Assembly: GCA_023525975.1 (NCBI GenBank)
Contig: CM042042.1
Location: forward strand, 8,563,501-8,627,500
Length of the DNA stretch: 64,000 nucleotides
Direction: 5' to 3'
Source: Smallanthus sonchifolius
Taxonomy: Eukaryota > Streptophyta > Magnoliopsida > Asterales > Asteraceae
Shown: positions 13,301 to 24,703 of the stretch, piece after piece
Numbering within the stretch: position 1 is the stretch's first letter
Layout: each line of letters opens with the position of its first letter
Translations under genes and position numbers: made by a program
Notes under the pieces: model-generated
What the model saw: only the letters and a program-made list of their open reading frames with translations
What the model was told of the DNA's origin: nothing
The model's database searches: none

Positions 13301-14373
13301 CTTCAGGGTTTTTCAGGCCTTGAGGCGGCACCTCATGCACACTTGGCTTAAAATTGGTCAAAATGAGGATCTCCGGTGTAAAAACAGCCAAAAGGATGAA
13401 GAGATTATGAATGATTTATTTGATAAAAAGAGATGTAAAAGAGATGGAAGATGCAGTTTCTGGTTGTACATAAAGCTTATTTGGTTGTACATAGAGCAAT
13501 GCCTCGCTTACGTGAAGTCCACGCCTCTCGCCTTGGCTTTTGGGATCCTAAACGCCTAGGGGCGCCTAGGGGTGTAAACGAGCCGAGTTGAGCCTGAGCT
13601 TGACTAGGCTCTCGGCTCGTTTAACTTACTGTGAGCTCGAGCTCGGCTCGATTCGAGCTCTAATTTTGAAGCTCGGGCTCGACTCGGTAGTTTTATAAGC
13701 TCGAGCTCGGCTCGGGCTCGGCTCGTTTATTATTTATTAATTAATTTATATATAAATTTTATTATAGTTTTTATATATAACATAATACATATTATTTAAT
13801 TATATTTATCTTAATTTTATATATACTAATTATTATTATTTTATAAATATATATTAAATATATTAAAAACATTATATAAATAAAAGGCTCGTTAAGGCTC
13901 GTGAGCCGGCTCGAGTTCGATAAGGGAAGCTCGGGCTCGGGCTCGTTTATTAAACAAGCTTATTCTTAGGCTCGAGCTCGGGCTAGAGCTCGTTTAAGCT
14001 CGGCTCGTTTCGAGTTTTTAGCGAGCCGATCTCGAGAGCGGCTTGGCTCGTTTACACCCCTAGGGGCGCCTCACGCATTTTAAAACCAAGTTTGTAAGTA
14101 AAGGGTCAAAACTGTCACTGACTGTAATCATGTGTTCTGTTTTCTTTTGGCAGCAGCAACAGCACCGCATATCCTATGGTTATTGCAGCACACCCGTCTG
14201 ATCCTAACCAATTTGCTCTTGGAATGAGTGACGGTTCAGTTCATGTTATTGAGCCAACTGATGCAGATCCAAAGTGGGGCAGTTCGGCACCTCAAGGAAA
14301 TGGCACCTTAGCAACTTCCAATCCTTCAAGTTCTGCATTGAATAGTCAACCATCAGAAACACCGTCCCGATAA
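7315..14373 (+). CDS. TPR2: TOPLESS-related transcriptional co-repressor (TPR2-like), 25 coding exons
   Basis: Nuclear Groucho/Tup1-type co-repressor that binds EAR-motif (LxLxL) repressors such as Aux/IAA and JAZ-adaptor proteins and recruits histone deacetylases. Coding exons: 7315-7394, 7574-7753, 7842-7955, 8060-8218, 8357-8534, 8610-8739, 8844-8953, 9046-9184, 9311-9420, 9524-9593, 9687-9760, 9842-9937, 10008-10103, 10181-10308, 10727-10961, 11101-11262, 11345-11449, 11528-11674, 11765-11875, 11963-12145, 12222-12350, 12445-12540, 12627-12812, 12886-13058, 14154-14373. They sum to 3,411 nt (1,136 aa plus stop) with consistent phase, matching the roughly 1,130-aa family length. N-terminal LisH (SSLSRELVFLILQFLDEEKF), CTLH (YLEALDRNDRAKAVEIL), a Pro-rich linker about 190-290, then WD40 repeats to the C-terminus. 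The C-terminal text (LECLKMWSPRESLSAP) favours TPR2/TPR3 over TPL/TPR1; that subfamily call is from memory. Three introns start with GC. No damage seen. Confidence 0.93.
13250..14085. repeat. GC-rich fold-back element in the last TPR intron
   Basis: The left arm begins TTTTAAAAAGTGTGCCTGAGG and the right arm reads GGCGCCTCACGCATTTTAAAA, imperfect inverted repeats rich in GAGGCG/CGCCTC. The interior (to about 13558) includes CGCCTCTCGCCTTGGC-type words. I could not find a convincing target-site duplication. It hosts the hAT MITE at 13567-14062. It is probably a MITE of unassigned superfamily. Confidence 0.5.
13567..14062. mobile_element. hAT MITE, GAGCTCGG-rich family, in the last TPR intron
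   Basis: A 496-bp element with ends TAGGGGTGTAAACGAGCCGAG and GGCTCGTTTACACCCCTA. It is flanked by the perfect 8-bp duplication GGGGCGCC (13559-13566 and 14063-14070). GAGCTCGGCTCG-type words form long internal inverted repeats around an AT-rich core. Its TIR matches that of 4913-5547 over TAGGGNTGTAAACGA, so the two families probably share a transposase, but the interiors differ (GAGCTCG versus GAACG). It lies in the 1,095-bp intron 13059-14153. Confidence 0.88.
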
Positions 14374-15311
14374 AGGTACAGAATATGAGAACGTAGCCCG
14401 TTGACGGTTTTAGAACCGAAAGACACCATTTAGTATAGTAATGTAAATTTTAGATTACATTTATTGTTTTCCCTTGATAAGAGGAAGAATATGAGGCGGA
14501 TTACTACCTCAACAGTATCAGCCAGGTGTTTTTCTTATAGTATCGCGGTCATACAGTTCTCTCCTTCAATCTACAACCGCGTGTGGTTGGTGTGAGTCGG
14601 GTTCGTTTTGATTTGTGCATTTTGTTTCCTAGTGTTGTTTATGGATATCGTACATACAAGAAACGGTCTAAATTAGTATTGCCGGTTATCTAATAGAAAT
14701 TGCTTGATTTAGTAGGAGTCCTACAACCTAAATATTTGTTTATGGATATCTATATGTACAAGTTTCGGGTTGGCTGGTGGAATCATTCAACTTGAACACC
14801 ATCTATATATTTATTTATGTAAAAAATCCCCAAACACATGAACACACGGAAAATTGTGTAACCCGAATGTAATCTGATTAACCCATTTATCTAAACATGT
14901 TAAATGGGATGATAGGTATTGATGAAGTTGTAAACGTGTTAATCGGCTTGTAATATATGAGTTAAATGGGTCTTAAAAGGGTTAGTGGGTCGACATTATT
15001 AATTAAATAGGTTGACGAGTCAACCTGTTTACTCTAACAGGTTAACCACGTTTAATAAATGAGTTTTATATAACAAGCTAAAACCTGATCATATTTTGTA
15101 ATAAAAATATATATTATATTTTTAGCTCAAACCAGTTCCAACCCAAACATGTTTTGACCTTACCTGGATCGGTTACTATTGGGCTGGGTTTTTCCCACTT
15201 GAAACTGGTTTCAACCTGAACCAGTTTCTACCAAAAACCGGTTTTGACTTTGTTCGACCTGAACCGGTTAGGGCCAAAAACACGATTTGTGCACCTTTGG
15301 TGAGGAGGGGG
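14374..15311. other. TPR 3' UTR and intergenic DNA
   Basis: The first few hundred bases after the stop are probably 3' UTR; I could not fix a polyadenylation site. From about 15120 to 15290 there are repeated words around AACCGGTTT and AACCAGTTTC. No gene seen. Confidence 0.5.
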
Positions 15312-15322
15312 ATGTAATATAT

Positions 15323-15654
15323 TGTTGGATTGATTGGGATCAAGAGATTGAGTTATGGTTAGGACTAATATAAACCAGATATAAACATGGAATTTGGATA
15401 GAGAATCTGCGTAAAATATGCACCTACATGAATGAACAAATTTGGAGGGAAACTTTACTTCATTGATTTTACAATACACACACATTAAAAGTTTGATACA
15501 AGCAGCCTTATATAGGTATGTTACCGACACAACAACTATGACAGTTAAGTAACTGCCAATAACAACCATTTACCGCCAATAACTATCTAATTTAGGTTAT
15601 ACAATAATTACATAATAAAACTTAGGATTAAACCAAAGACTGACTATTCCAACA
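15323..15654 (-). repeat. Possible solo LTR
   Basis: On the minus strand the 332-bp segment starts TGTTGGAATAGTC and ends ATCCAACA, the TG...CA form of an LTR. A TATA-like CCTATATAAGG lies inside (around 15513). No matching target-site duplication is visible. A purine run GAGGAGGGGGA (15302-15312) sits next to one end, which would instead suggest a 3' LTR on the plus strand. Orientation and identity are uncertain. Confidence 0.35.
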
Positions 15655-15709
15655 TTCAATCCCCTAATAAGGCTTTATGATAATCTTTGGTTGGTTGTCC
15701 CGTATTTGC

Positions 15710-16225
15710 CACTTTCTTTTGACCCGTTTGATATAATTATGTGAGTGAGTTTTGTATATTTTAAGAAGTGATTTAAAGTGGTTGTGAGTGGAGGAGAGAG
15801 AAAAGATATAAGGTTTTTGTAAATATAAGGATAAAAGTAGTGGTTTTTAGTATAATTATAAGGATAATGATAAGGAGAGAGAAAAGTAGAGATAAAAAGT
15901 AGAAAAAATAGTGTTTTTAATGTAATTATAAGGATAAGGATACAGAATATAAAGAACAAACTGAGAATGCTCTAAGAGCATTCACAACCCGTTTGGTATA
16001 ATTATGTGAGTGAGTTTTGTATATTTTAAAGAGTGGTTTAAGTGGTTCTGAATGGAGGAGAGAAAAAAAATATAAGGTTTTTGTAAATATAAGGATAAAA
16101 GTAGTGGTTTTTAGTATAATATAAGGATAAAGATAAAGAGAGAGAAAATTAGAGATAAAAGGTAGAAAAAAATAGTGTTTTTAGTGTAATTATAAGGATA
16201 AGTATACGAAATATAAAGAAGGGGC
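15710..16225. mobile_element. Two tandem Tourist-like MITE copies
   Basis: Two similar units of about 250 bp lie head to tail. Both contain GTGAGTGAGTTTTGTATATTTTAA and later AGGATAAAAGTAGTGGTTTT. The first ends GAATGCTC at 15972, then TAA (15973-15975), then the second begins GAGCATTC at 15976. The first lacks its GAGCATTC start and the second lacks its GAATGCTC end. The complete relative at 56959-57247 has GAGCATTC/GAATGCTC ends and a TTA duplication, supporting a PIF/Harbinger-Tourist assignment. Confidence 0.65.
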
Positions 16226-16818
16226 TCTCTAACTTTGTAAATAATATGTTGAATTAATATACTTGACATGCGTTATTATTAAAGTAGTTGACATGTGCCA
16301 TTATTAAACTACCACCGATATAGCAAATGTACCCTTGAAGTCCCACTTAATCACATCCCCAACCTCCCCCCACTCAGTCCGATAAATCCCTATTAGATCT
16401 GTTACCAACCCCAGCCGGAATTTGGAGAATCTTCCGACAGTTGCTGCTGATCGCAATGCTAGTTGTGGTAATTGTTTATCACAACGTGCATTGCTGATTG
16501 AATCTCCGTTGAAGTCGAAAATTTCTCACCGGAGATCCTTGATTCCGTCTTACAGTGGAAGTCAACGGCGGTGCTTACTGTTCAACTGTTCGTCGCAAAC
16601 GAATTGGAACTCATTTATGAGTTCTCCGACGGTTAATTTTGAATCCGGCAGATGATAATTTGACATTCCAGTTCAACGTCGGAGTTAAGTCTCGAGAGGA
16701 TCTAAGATGATGATTTTGGATACAATTGACGCATAATTGAGCAAAAGTGCTCATCTAGACGGTCACCGTTGATAAATTCAACGTCGGAGGATAAATTTCC
16801 CTGAGAAGATCGCCGAGG
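16226..16818 (+). promoter_or_regulatory. Probable promoter and 5' UTR of the chromomethylase locus
   Basis: Short intergenic stretch between the MITE pair and the chromomethylase ATG. It contains a short open frame (16422-16655) with no recognisable domain, which I take as leader sequence. No clear TATA box or leader intron could be fixed. Confidence 0.35.
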
Positions 16819-19800
16819 ATGTCTTCGACTACGGTGGAAGTCAACGGCACCGAATCTGACGCGTTGCCTCTGACATTGCACGCGCTTAGGAGTGATTTTC
16901 CTGACAACGACGGCGAATCTCCGGCGACGGTGCCGGTGCCGGTTTTAAATTATAGTCTAGTTAACGGTGAATCGGTGCAAACGCCGGGTAGCTTTAAGAC
17001 GGACGAATCTACTGTTACTACAAAATGCGCGTCTCCGAAGATAAGCGTACCAGGAGAAGGACCTGAGCGAAGTACTTCCCCGAAATCACCGCGATTATCT
17101 TCTTCAACGGCGTTGATTGATGCCACATCGGATTATCAACAAAGTCCAGAAAATAAACCGCTTCCGAGTTCACCGATATTATCTACAGTGACGTCAGAAA
17201 GGGGGAATGCTGGTAGGAGCAAATTGGAAAGGATTACGCAAAACGGAATAAGAAGATCACCGAGATTGCGGAGGGAGACGACCGCGGATGGACAGAAGTT
17301 AAAGAGGATTAAGTCGTGTGAGGAAGAGGTAACTGTTCAACAAGGAAATGACAGTTGTAAAAAAATAAAACTGACTGCCTCGTCTAATAAGAAACAGAGT
17401 AAGCAAAAAGGAGTATCATTCTTTGTTGGGGAGCCAGTTCCTGAACATGAAGCTCAAGAAAGGTGGGGCTGGCGCTATGAATTGAAGGTATATATATGGT
17501 AGTTAGTGATAGTGATGTATTTATTAATTTTTGATTTATGCATGTATTCCTTGAATGTTTTATAGGTTTTTCGTAGGCTATGGTTGTTGCTTTTGTGGTT
17601 CTGATGCACATAAGTTGAGCTGATATAAAAAACAGGGCGTACCTGGTGCTTGACTTAGCTCTCGCACTGGCGCATATGATGTACGCAACCTTACCCTACA
17701 CTTTGTGTAGGAGGCTGTTTCCACGGCTCGAACCCGTGACCTCAACGTCACAAAGCATCAACCTTACCAGTTGCTCAAAGGCCCGCCCTCCGAGCTGATC
17801 TAAGTGATGTGTACTTTTGTGTATGAATATACTCCCATCACTTAGGCAATCCATGATTCTTTTGATATTTGATTTTCTGTAACTGTAACAAATGTGCTTG
17901 AATCATGTCTGTAAAAAAGTCATTAATGGTTGAATCATTTGTAATTGTCTCAATAAATCAATGAATTTCCTTGTTTGCCAGACTGCTTTCTCTTTCCATT
18001 CTGAGTGCATGATTCTTAATTCTGCAGGGTAAAATACGCAAGGGACGGAGCTGGATACTAAAGTGAGTGGGACTCTTATGTCTTGTATAATTCCTAGTTA
18101 ATTTGATGCTTTCGTTTTATTGTCACTTTATGCCATCTCAGTTTGGTTTTTACACATTGAACATGATAAATGATGCAGTGCTGGTGGAGAGGATGAAGTG
18201 CATGTAAATGTTGTATGTCATTACCTTCAAGCTGATGTTAATGGATGCATTTTCAATCTTGGAGATTGCGCGCACGTAAAGATATCAACTTTATGTGAAA
18301 CTAAAAGTTCTGACTTCAGTTTTTGTTCTACTTACTGATTTCTTTATCATCTTTCCTGTTATTATTGGCTATTAACATGCACCATAGACCATATTGCAAT
18401 ATTTTTGTTAATAATTAATTCATTACTAGAAATTGTCATACCCAATTATTATCAGTCAGAAGCAGTGCTTTGGCTGCCATATAAACCATATTGTCCTTTT
18501 CATTAGCTAGGTTTTCGCTTCCTTTTCCAAATACCTGGCCTCTCAAAACTAAAGGTGGTAAAATGGGCGAGGTGGTTATCTCCAGTTTTCACATGCTTCA
18601 TTTGAGGCTAATGTTTTGTTTATTTAAAAAAAAAGAGTTGGATTTGATTTATATCTGAAACGAAAGTGATTTTTTTATGCATTGGGAAGCATCAAACAGT
18701 GAATTTTTAACAATACAGTTACAGAAAAGATATCTTAAGCTAAAGTAATATCATCCACAATGGCCTGTAAATATGTTGCTTACAAGAGAGAGGAAAATGT
18801 ATCTGAAATCTATATCAATACCAATTTTGGAATTTAGATCTGTCCATTCAACAGGATACAACCAGAGTTCATGTTACCATATCAATACCGAATTTGGAAA
18901 TAAGATCTGTCCATCAACACAATACAAAAAGAGTTCATCTTACCATATCTATAAAATGTAAACATTTGCTGTAAATGCAAATTCCATATATAACTGTTAC
19001 ATGTAGCTTAAGTACAAGGTTGAGTACTGACATACAGATCAAAATCTGCCTCAAGGAACAGAGGTACTTATTTGTGAACATGTTCCTGTATGCTTCTGTC
19101 ATAATTTGTTTGAGCAATGTTTTTCAGGGTGAGGGAAATCAACACCATGTTGGCAGAATTGTAGAATTTTTCAAAACGTCAGATGATAAGAGTTACTTTA
19201 GAGTGCAGTGGTTTTTCAGAGCTGAAGATACGGTTAGTTGCTGCACGTTAGTGTATTTTAATGCCATTTCACAACCTTTTCTGTTTGTGAATTTGTTCTT
19301 CAGCTTTTTTTCCTTCTAACTTTTTATTACTCGGGTTATGGAAACAGCAGCTGTTCTACATGACAAGAAGCGTTTATTCTACTCCACTTTAATGAATGAC
19401 AACTTATTAGAATGTATAGTTTCTAAAGTGAAAGTAATAGAAAAAGCTCCAATGGTTTGTTGCAAGCTCAGTTATCTTTCTCTTTTTCCCTTTCTATGTC
19501 CTATACTCTTATATAATCCGTCTTCAACAGTTTGAAGTTTCCCGACACAATTCTTATTCCTTTTCCTTCATGGATGCTTAAATATTGCATTTCGGTTAGT
19601 TGTTTTTGTTTTTGTACTATTTTAAATCGTTTGCAACCATTGCAGCTAGGTTTCCAATCAACTTCTATTCAGCCATCTGAGTATTATTGTGACATGGAAT
19701 ATTCTGTTAAATATTCAACATTCCGCTCCTTGGTGACTGGTAAGAGGAATGTGCTTGCCATCATAATTTGTTTGCCATCATAATATGTATGCCATCACAA

Positions 19801-22800
19801 CTTGTTTGCCTCATTAAATCTTCCTAGCATCAGAAAAAAACATTTGAACAAACATGGTCTTTAAGGCAACGAATAAGTGAGAACTGCAGATGACACATGA
19901 CTTATTGTTAAATATAGATCTCAAACTACTTCTCTTTGCCATTCAGAAAAAAAATCATTTTGTTCCCATATCACTTGCCTCAAGGTTTCGGAAAATGTAA
20001 TATATAAAATATATATATATAGGAAATCGTATGTGAAGATGACAAATGCAAAATGTGATATCTTACAACTTCCCATTTTCAGAAGATGAAATCTTTCTTT
20101 TATAATATTTCTTTTATGGTGATATTAGTTTATTAACTGTTCTAAAAGATAATACTGTAATTTGGTATGAAGTACCCATATACTGAAATATCTGGAACTT
20201 AAAATTCATGGTAAAAGAAAAATACAATTTTGAGAACACCAAGCAAACTTTGTTGACACTCAAAGCTGCTAGAAGGGGCCAGTGCATGGTACTCCATCGA
20301 GGGATCAGATTGAGATCTGTCAACAGCATCCTCAACGAGTGGGACCCTTAGCCCGATAATGGCTATTTTGCTCTGAAATAGTATTTGATTTGTTAGTCTA
20401 GCTCCAGTGTCAGTTAAACTGTAATGCATGTCGTTCATGTCGAGATGTTGGTAATGCCATTAGTTACCTTTTAACTTTTAATCTTTTATACACACACACA
20501 CATACACATACACACACCCTGCATATAACTTCTCAATTTTGGCATGAAATTTTTATCATCTTTAATTTATTATCTGTAACTGTTATATTTGCGATCTTCT
20601 TGAAATTGTGCAGCTACAGACAGTTTGGTAGCAAGATGCGATTTAACCACGCCAAGTAGCCTTGATACTAATAATATGACCATAGCCACAGCTCCATTAG
20701 AAATAAGTGGTTGTCAATTATACAAAACTGAACTGGCATTATTAGATCTTTATGCTGGTTGTGGTGGAATGTCAACTGGACTCTGTCTTGGTGCCAAACT
20801 TTCTGGTGTTAAACTTGTAACGGTAACTAATTCGTTCCTCAAACCTTATTTGAGGCTGTTGTTATTTTTGTTTAATGTACCGACATTTGTTTTTGTTTCT
20901 TTAACTAAAGAGGTGGGCAATTGATTATCACAAGTCTGCATGTGATAGCTTGAAACTAAATCATCCAGAAACAGAAGTGAGTCCTTCTGATTGATCTATC
21001 AATAAATCATAGATATTATATTAATATCCGATACATGTTTTATTCTTTATTATTATTATTATTATTGTTATTGTTATTATCGTTTTATAGGTTCGACATA
21101 CAACTGCAGAAGATTTCCTGGAACTATTAAAGGAATGGGAAAATTATGCAAAACATATCTTTTGGACGATCCTGATAAAATGATTGAAACTAGTTGCGAC
21201 GGTGAAAATGAATCAAGAATCAATGGATCTTCTCTATTGGATACAGATGTGGCTCCTGGAGAGTATGAAGTTTCAAGTCTTGTTGATATTTGTTATGGAG
21301 ATCGCAGCAGAACAGGACAACATGGGTTAAAGTTTAAGGTACATTGAAATATACTTTAAGGTTCTATCTAGCAGCATGCTAGTCATTATTTCTTGGTAAA
21401 TAATTTATTCAGTTGTAATATAAAGACATCTTATACTCCTAGCTTTTCCATAGGTGCGGTGGAAGGGTTATGATCCAAGTGATGATACATGGGAGCCAAT
21501 TGAAGCATTGAGGTTTCTTTAGCATTTATTTATAATAATAAATTCCAGATTACAACTAGTTACATGTTCAGTTGCTTGTATTTATGTGTCACACACAGTG
21601 ATTGCCAAGGCCATATACAAGATTTTGTTAGAAGTTGATACAAGTCTAAGATATTGCCATGCCCGGTGAGTCATGCTACTACATGTGGCAGTACTATCTT
21701 ATTAACCCCATGTAAAACTATATTATAAGTTTTTATTATGTGTTTCAGGGTGATGCGGATGTTATCTGTGGGGGTCCTCCATGCCAAGGGATCAGTGGCT
21801 ATAATCGATTTAGAAACACCGATGATCCATTGAATGATGAAAGGAATCAGCAGATAATTGTCTTCTTTGACATAGTGAAGTTCTTAAAACCTAAATACTT
21901 GCTAATGGAAAATGTTGACGACATTTTAAGATTTGACAAAGCTTCTCTAGGAAGATATGCTCTAAGTCGTTTGGTTCATATGAATTACCAAGCAAGACTC
22001 GGGATCATGGCTGCTGGTTCATATGGTCTTCCACAATTTAGGTTGCGTGTTTTTCTATGGGGCGCTCATCCAAACGAGGTGACGTTATTACTCATTTTTC
22101 CATTTTTTTTGTTTCTGGCATGGTATTTGTATTTATTATTATCATCTTTTATCATTTGATCTATGGAGTAGATATTGGCAAACATAATTCTCAATGAGAT
22201 ACATATTAATAATTAACTTTTCCATATCGTTTCTGTTACTAAATCAAACACATTATATATTTGCAGAAACTACCTCAATTTCTACTTCCCACACATGAAG
22301 TTATACCCTCCAGCTGAGTTTGAGGTGCCTAGTGCCCTAGTTATATTAGTTTATTCAAATCAAATATGTCAATGTTATTCTTTTTTTGCTTGTATATTCT
22401 AATTATATAATTCTTGTATTGCAGCAAAATACAGTTGCGTATGATGAAGGGCAACCAAGAAAGCTTCAAGAAGCCATTGTTCTTCGTGATGCCATCTCTG
22501 ATCTTCCAGCCGTACTCTTCTCTCAGTTATACTTTGGTTGTCTTTTACTTTTATGTAACCTGACCTAATGTAATTTGATTTTTAATACACAGGTTACAAG
22601 CCATGAAACCCGTGAAGAGATGACATATGACATGCCTCCAGAAACAGAGTTCCAAAAGTATATTAGGTTAACAAAAGATGGTAATGCTTATACCTTAACA
22701 AAGTTTAGGTTAATATTAATTTGTATGCCACGTGTCAAGCACTTAACTTTTTCAATGAATAATATTAAATTGTCTTCCTGTAGAACTGACTGGTTCGGTC

Positions 22801-23923
22801 CCAAAAGTGGTTACCGACTGGAAAAGCTCTGTTCTCACTGATCATCGACCTTACAAGTTGTATGAAGATGATTTTCATCGATTGTGCCATGTACCACGCA
22901 AAAAGGTTAACCATTTCTTACTTGTTCATGTTAATTTTCTGGAAATTTTGTTTGTTCCTAACTTTTCAAGAATTATAGGGAGCGAATTTCAGGTACTTCC
23001 CTGGATTAATTGTGCGTGCTGATAATACGGTTCACCGAGATCCAGCAAAAGAAGTGTTGCTTCCATCCGGAAGGCCATTGATACCAGATTATGTTTTCAC
23101 TTTTGAGAAAGGAAAATCTAAAAGGTTTGATATATAAATATAAGTTTATCATAGCATTCTTGTAAAAATTTATAACGTCCTAACTATTGGATATGTTGAT
23201 AGACCATTTGCAAGAGTAAGGTGGGATGAAAACGTGGCAACTGTGGTAACATTCCCAAATCTTCACAGCCAGGTAACTCCTCCCTGTGATTTTATTTTAA
23301 AAAAACATACAGAAATGAAACGCATATCTTGATTCGGTTGGTAACCTTATAAATTGGTACAGGCTGCCGTACATCCAGAACAGGACAGAGTCCTTACGTT
23401 GCGAGAGTATGCAAGATTGCAGGGCTTTCCCGACTATTATAGATTCTGTGGCAATGTTAAAGAAAGGTATGGAAGTTATATTTAAGTACTAACAGTTATA
23501 CTTTATGGTTTAGAACTTTAGACGAATTTATCCACTACTGGTTTCTGCCTTAACACCTTGAAGGCCACCTGCCCTGCGCTTTATGCGCTTTACTTGGTCT
23601 CAGTGGATAGCAGGGTATTGATGGGCCCGTGAGTTTTTCCTAATAGGTTCTTATGCTAACCAAAAAAAAAAAATTCAGATCATTGTGATTCCCGTCTTGT
23701 AAATCTTGTTTTGATTCTACGAGTCTTGATAAATGAAAAAAATGAGAAACTTTTCAGGTACTGTCAGGTGGGAAACGCTGTGGCTGTTTCTGTTTCAAAA
23801 ACTTTGGGGTATGCTCTTGGAATGACGTTTAGGAAATTAAGTGGTGACGAGGCACTCATGACTCTACCGCCTGATTTTGCATTCCGAGCACACTCACTTG
23901 ATGATTTTTCAACTCCGTTGTAG
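16819..23923 (+). pseudogene. Chromomethylase (CMT1/CMT3 type), probably inactivated
   Basis: Plant cytosine-5 DNA methyltransferase that maintains CHG methylation by reading H3K9me2. Exons: 16819-17487, 18028-18062, 18179-18275, 19128-19232, 19335-19454, 19646-19739, 20614-20822, 20911-20976, 21091-21338, 21454-21512, 21599-21665, 21749-22078, 22267-22324, 22425-22511, 22593-22680, 22784-22905, 22979-23124, 23203-23272, 23363-23466, 23758-23923; about 980 codons. Order: basic Ser/Pro-rich N-terminus with SPR motifs; BAH domain (exons 1-6); motif I DLYAGCGGMSTG (exon 7); chromodomain RWKGYDPSDDTWEP (exons 9-11); motif IV GGPPCQGISG with catalytic Cys and motif VI MENVDDIL (exon 12); motif X QVGNAVAVSVS (exon 20). 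Three breaks: the acceptor before exon 5 reads GG (19333-19334); exon 9 lacks one base in the A run at 21140-21143; exon 13 shifts frame near 22303 after THEV. CMT2 is unlikely given the short N-terminus. Confidence 0.85.
17629..17791 (-). mobile_element. Au-type SINE in chromomethylase intron 1
   Basis: Read on the minus strand it begins near GGCGGGCCTTTGAGCAACTGG, has the B box CGGGTTCGAGCCGTGG, and continues AACAGCCTCCTACACAAAG and GGGTAAGGTTGCGTAC, the recognisable body of the Au SINE family. Direct repeats GAGCTGATATAA (17617-17628) and GAGCTGATCTAA (17792-17803) flank it, a near-perfect 12-bp target-site duplication. Confidence 0.8.
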
Positions 23924-24209
23924 AAACCAAGACTGCATTATGACTGACCCGTTTTCATTGTCGATAATCTAAAAACTGAATTAGCATGTTGTTGTCAACC
24001 CTTCATTCATCCTAATTTACACTGCTGGTTCAACAGTCACTGGTTATACAGAACCGCAGGTTAGTTTTATTTGAATCTGAAATTTTCTGACTATATCACA
24101 ACTATCTTTTTAATCTTTTACATTATTATATTTTAGTTTAGGCCATGAAACTAAAACATAATAATGTTTGTTATGTGCTGCTTATTGTATGCATGTTTAC
24201 TATGTTTTC

Positions 24210-24346
24210 CGAAGCGGAGGTCTCTCTGGATGCAACCTCTCTACCCTTATGGGCTGCTTCTTGGTTTGCCCTCATCCCACCCTCCCCAGACCCTACTATC
24301 TGATTGGGATTTTGCTGGGTATGTTTGTTTGTTCGTTCGTTTAGTT
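24210..24346 (+). mobile_element. SINE-like 3' fragment
   Basis: The segment GAGGTCTCTCTGGATGCAAC, then ACCCTCCCCAGACCCTAC and GGGATTTTGCTGGGTATG, followed by TTTG/TTCG repeats, resembles the 3' body and tail of tRNA-derived plant SINEs of the TS/Au group. A promoter-bearing head was not recognised and flanking duplications were not found. It lies between the convergent chromomethylase and sulfurtransferase genes. Confidence 0.45.
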
Positions 24347-24703
24347 TAGGCCCAGCTGTTATTATTGGCTAATACTGTTAAGAACCGGGGTCATCTGCTT
24401 TAACCCGTTGTTGACATATGTTCTAGAATACTTATTGCATGTTCTGAAAATAAGGTTTCATAACACAAAAGTCTAAAATGGTCCACCAACGGTTGGTGTT
24501 GCCTTTGGACAGAATAGTTCGGGTCAGGAGTAGTTTAAAATGGGTCGGGTTAAACACAACCAACTTGCCCCATTTATATGCAGATTCGTTGAAATTACAA
24601 TGTGTAAAAGGGATTGCAGGAAACAGAAGAAAAAGAAAGATCACAATGTATGGATTTTGAGAAAACACATACATAAAGTGTATATTAATATATTATGCAC
24701 ACA

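Noticed and set aside
15228..15569. 113-codon minus-strand frame
   Set aside because: It overlaps the LTR-like segment and AACCGG repeats and has no recognisable domain.
16422..16655. 77-codon frame upstream of the chromomethylase
   Set aside because: No family resemblance; most likely leader DNA.
19128..19454. Alternative in-frame splicing that would rescue chromomethylase exon 5
   Set aside because: Every AG I could find between the donor at 19233 and the exon either shifts the frame or inserts a stop, so no simple rescue is visible.
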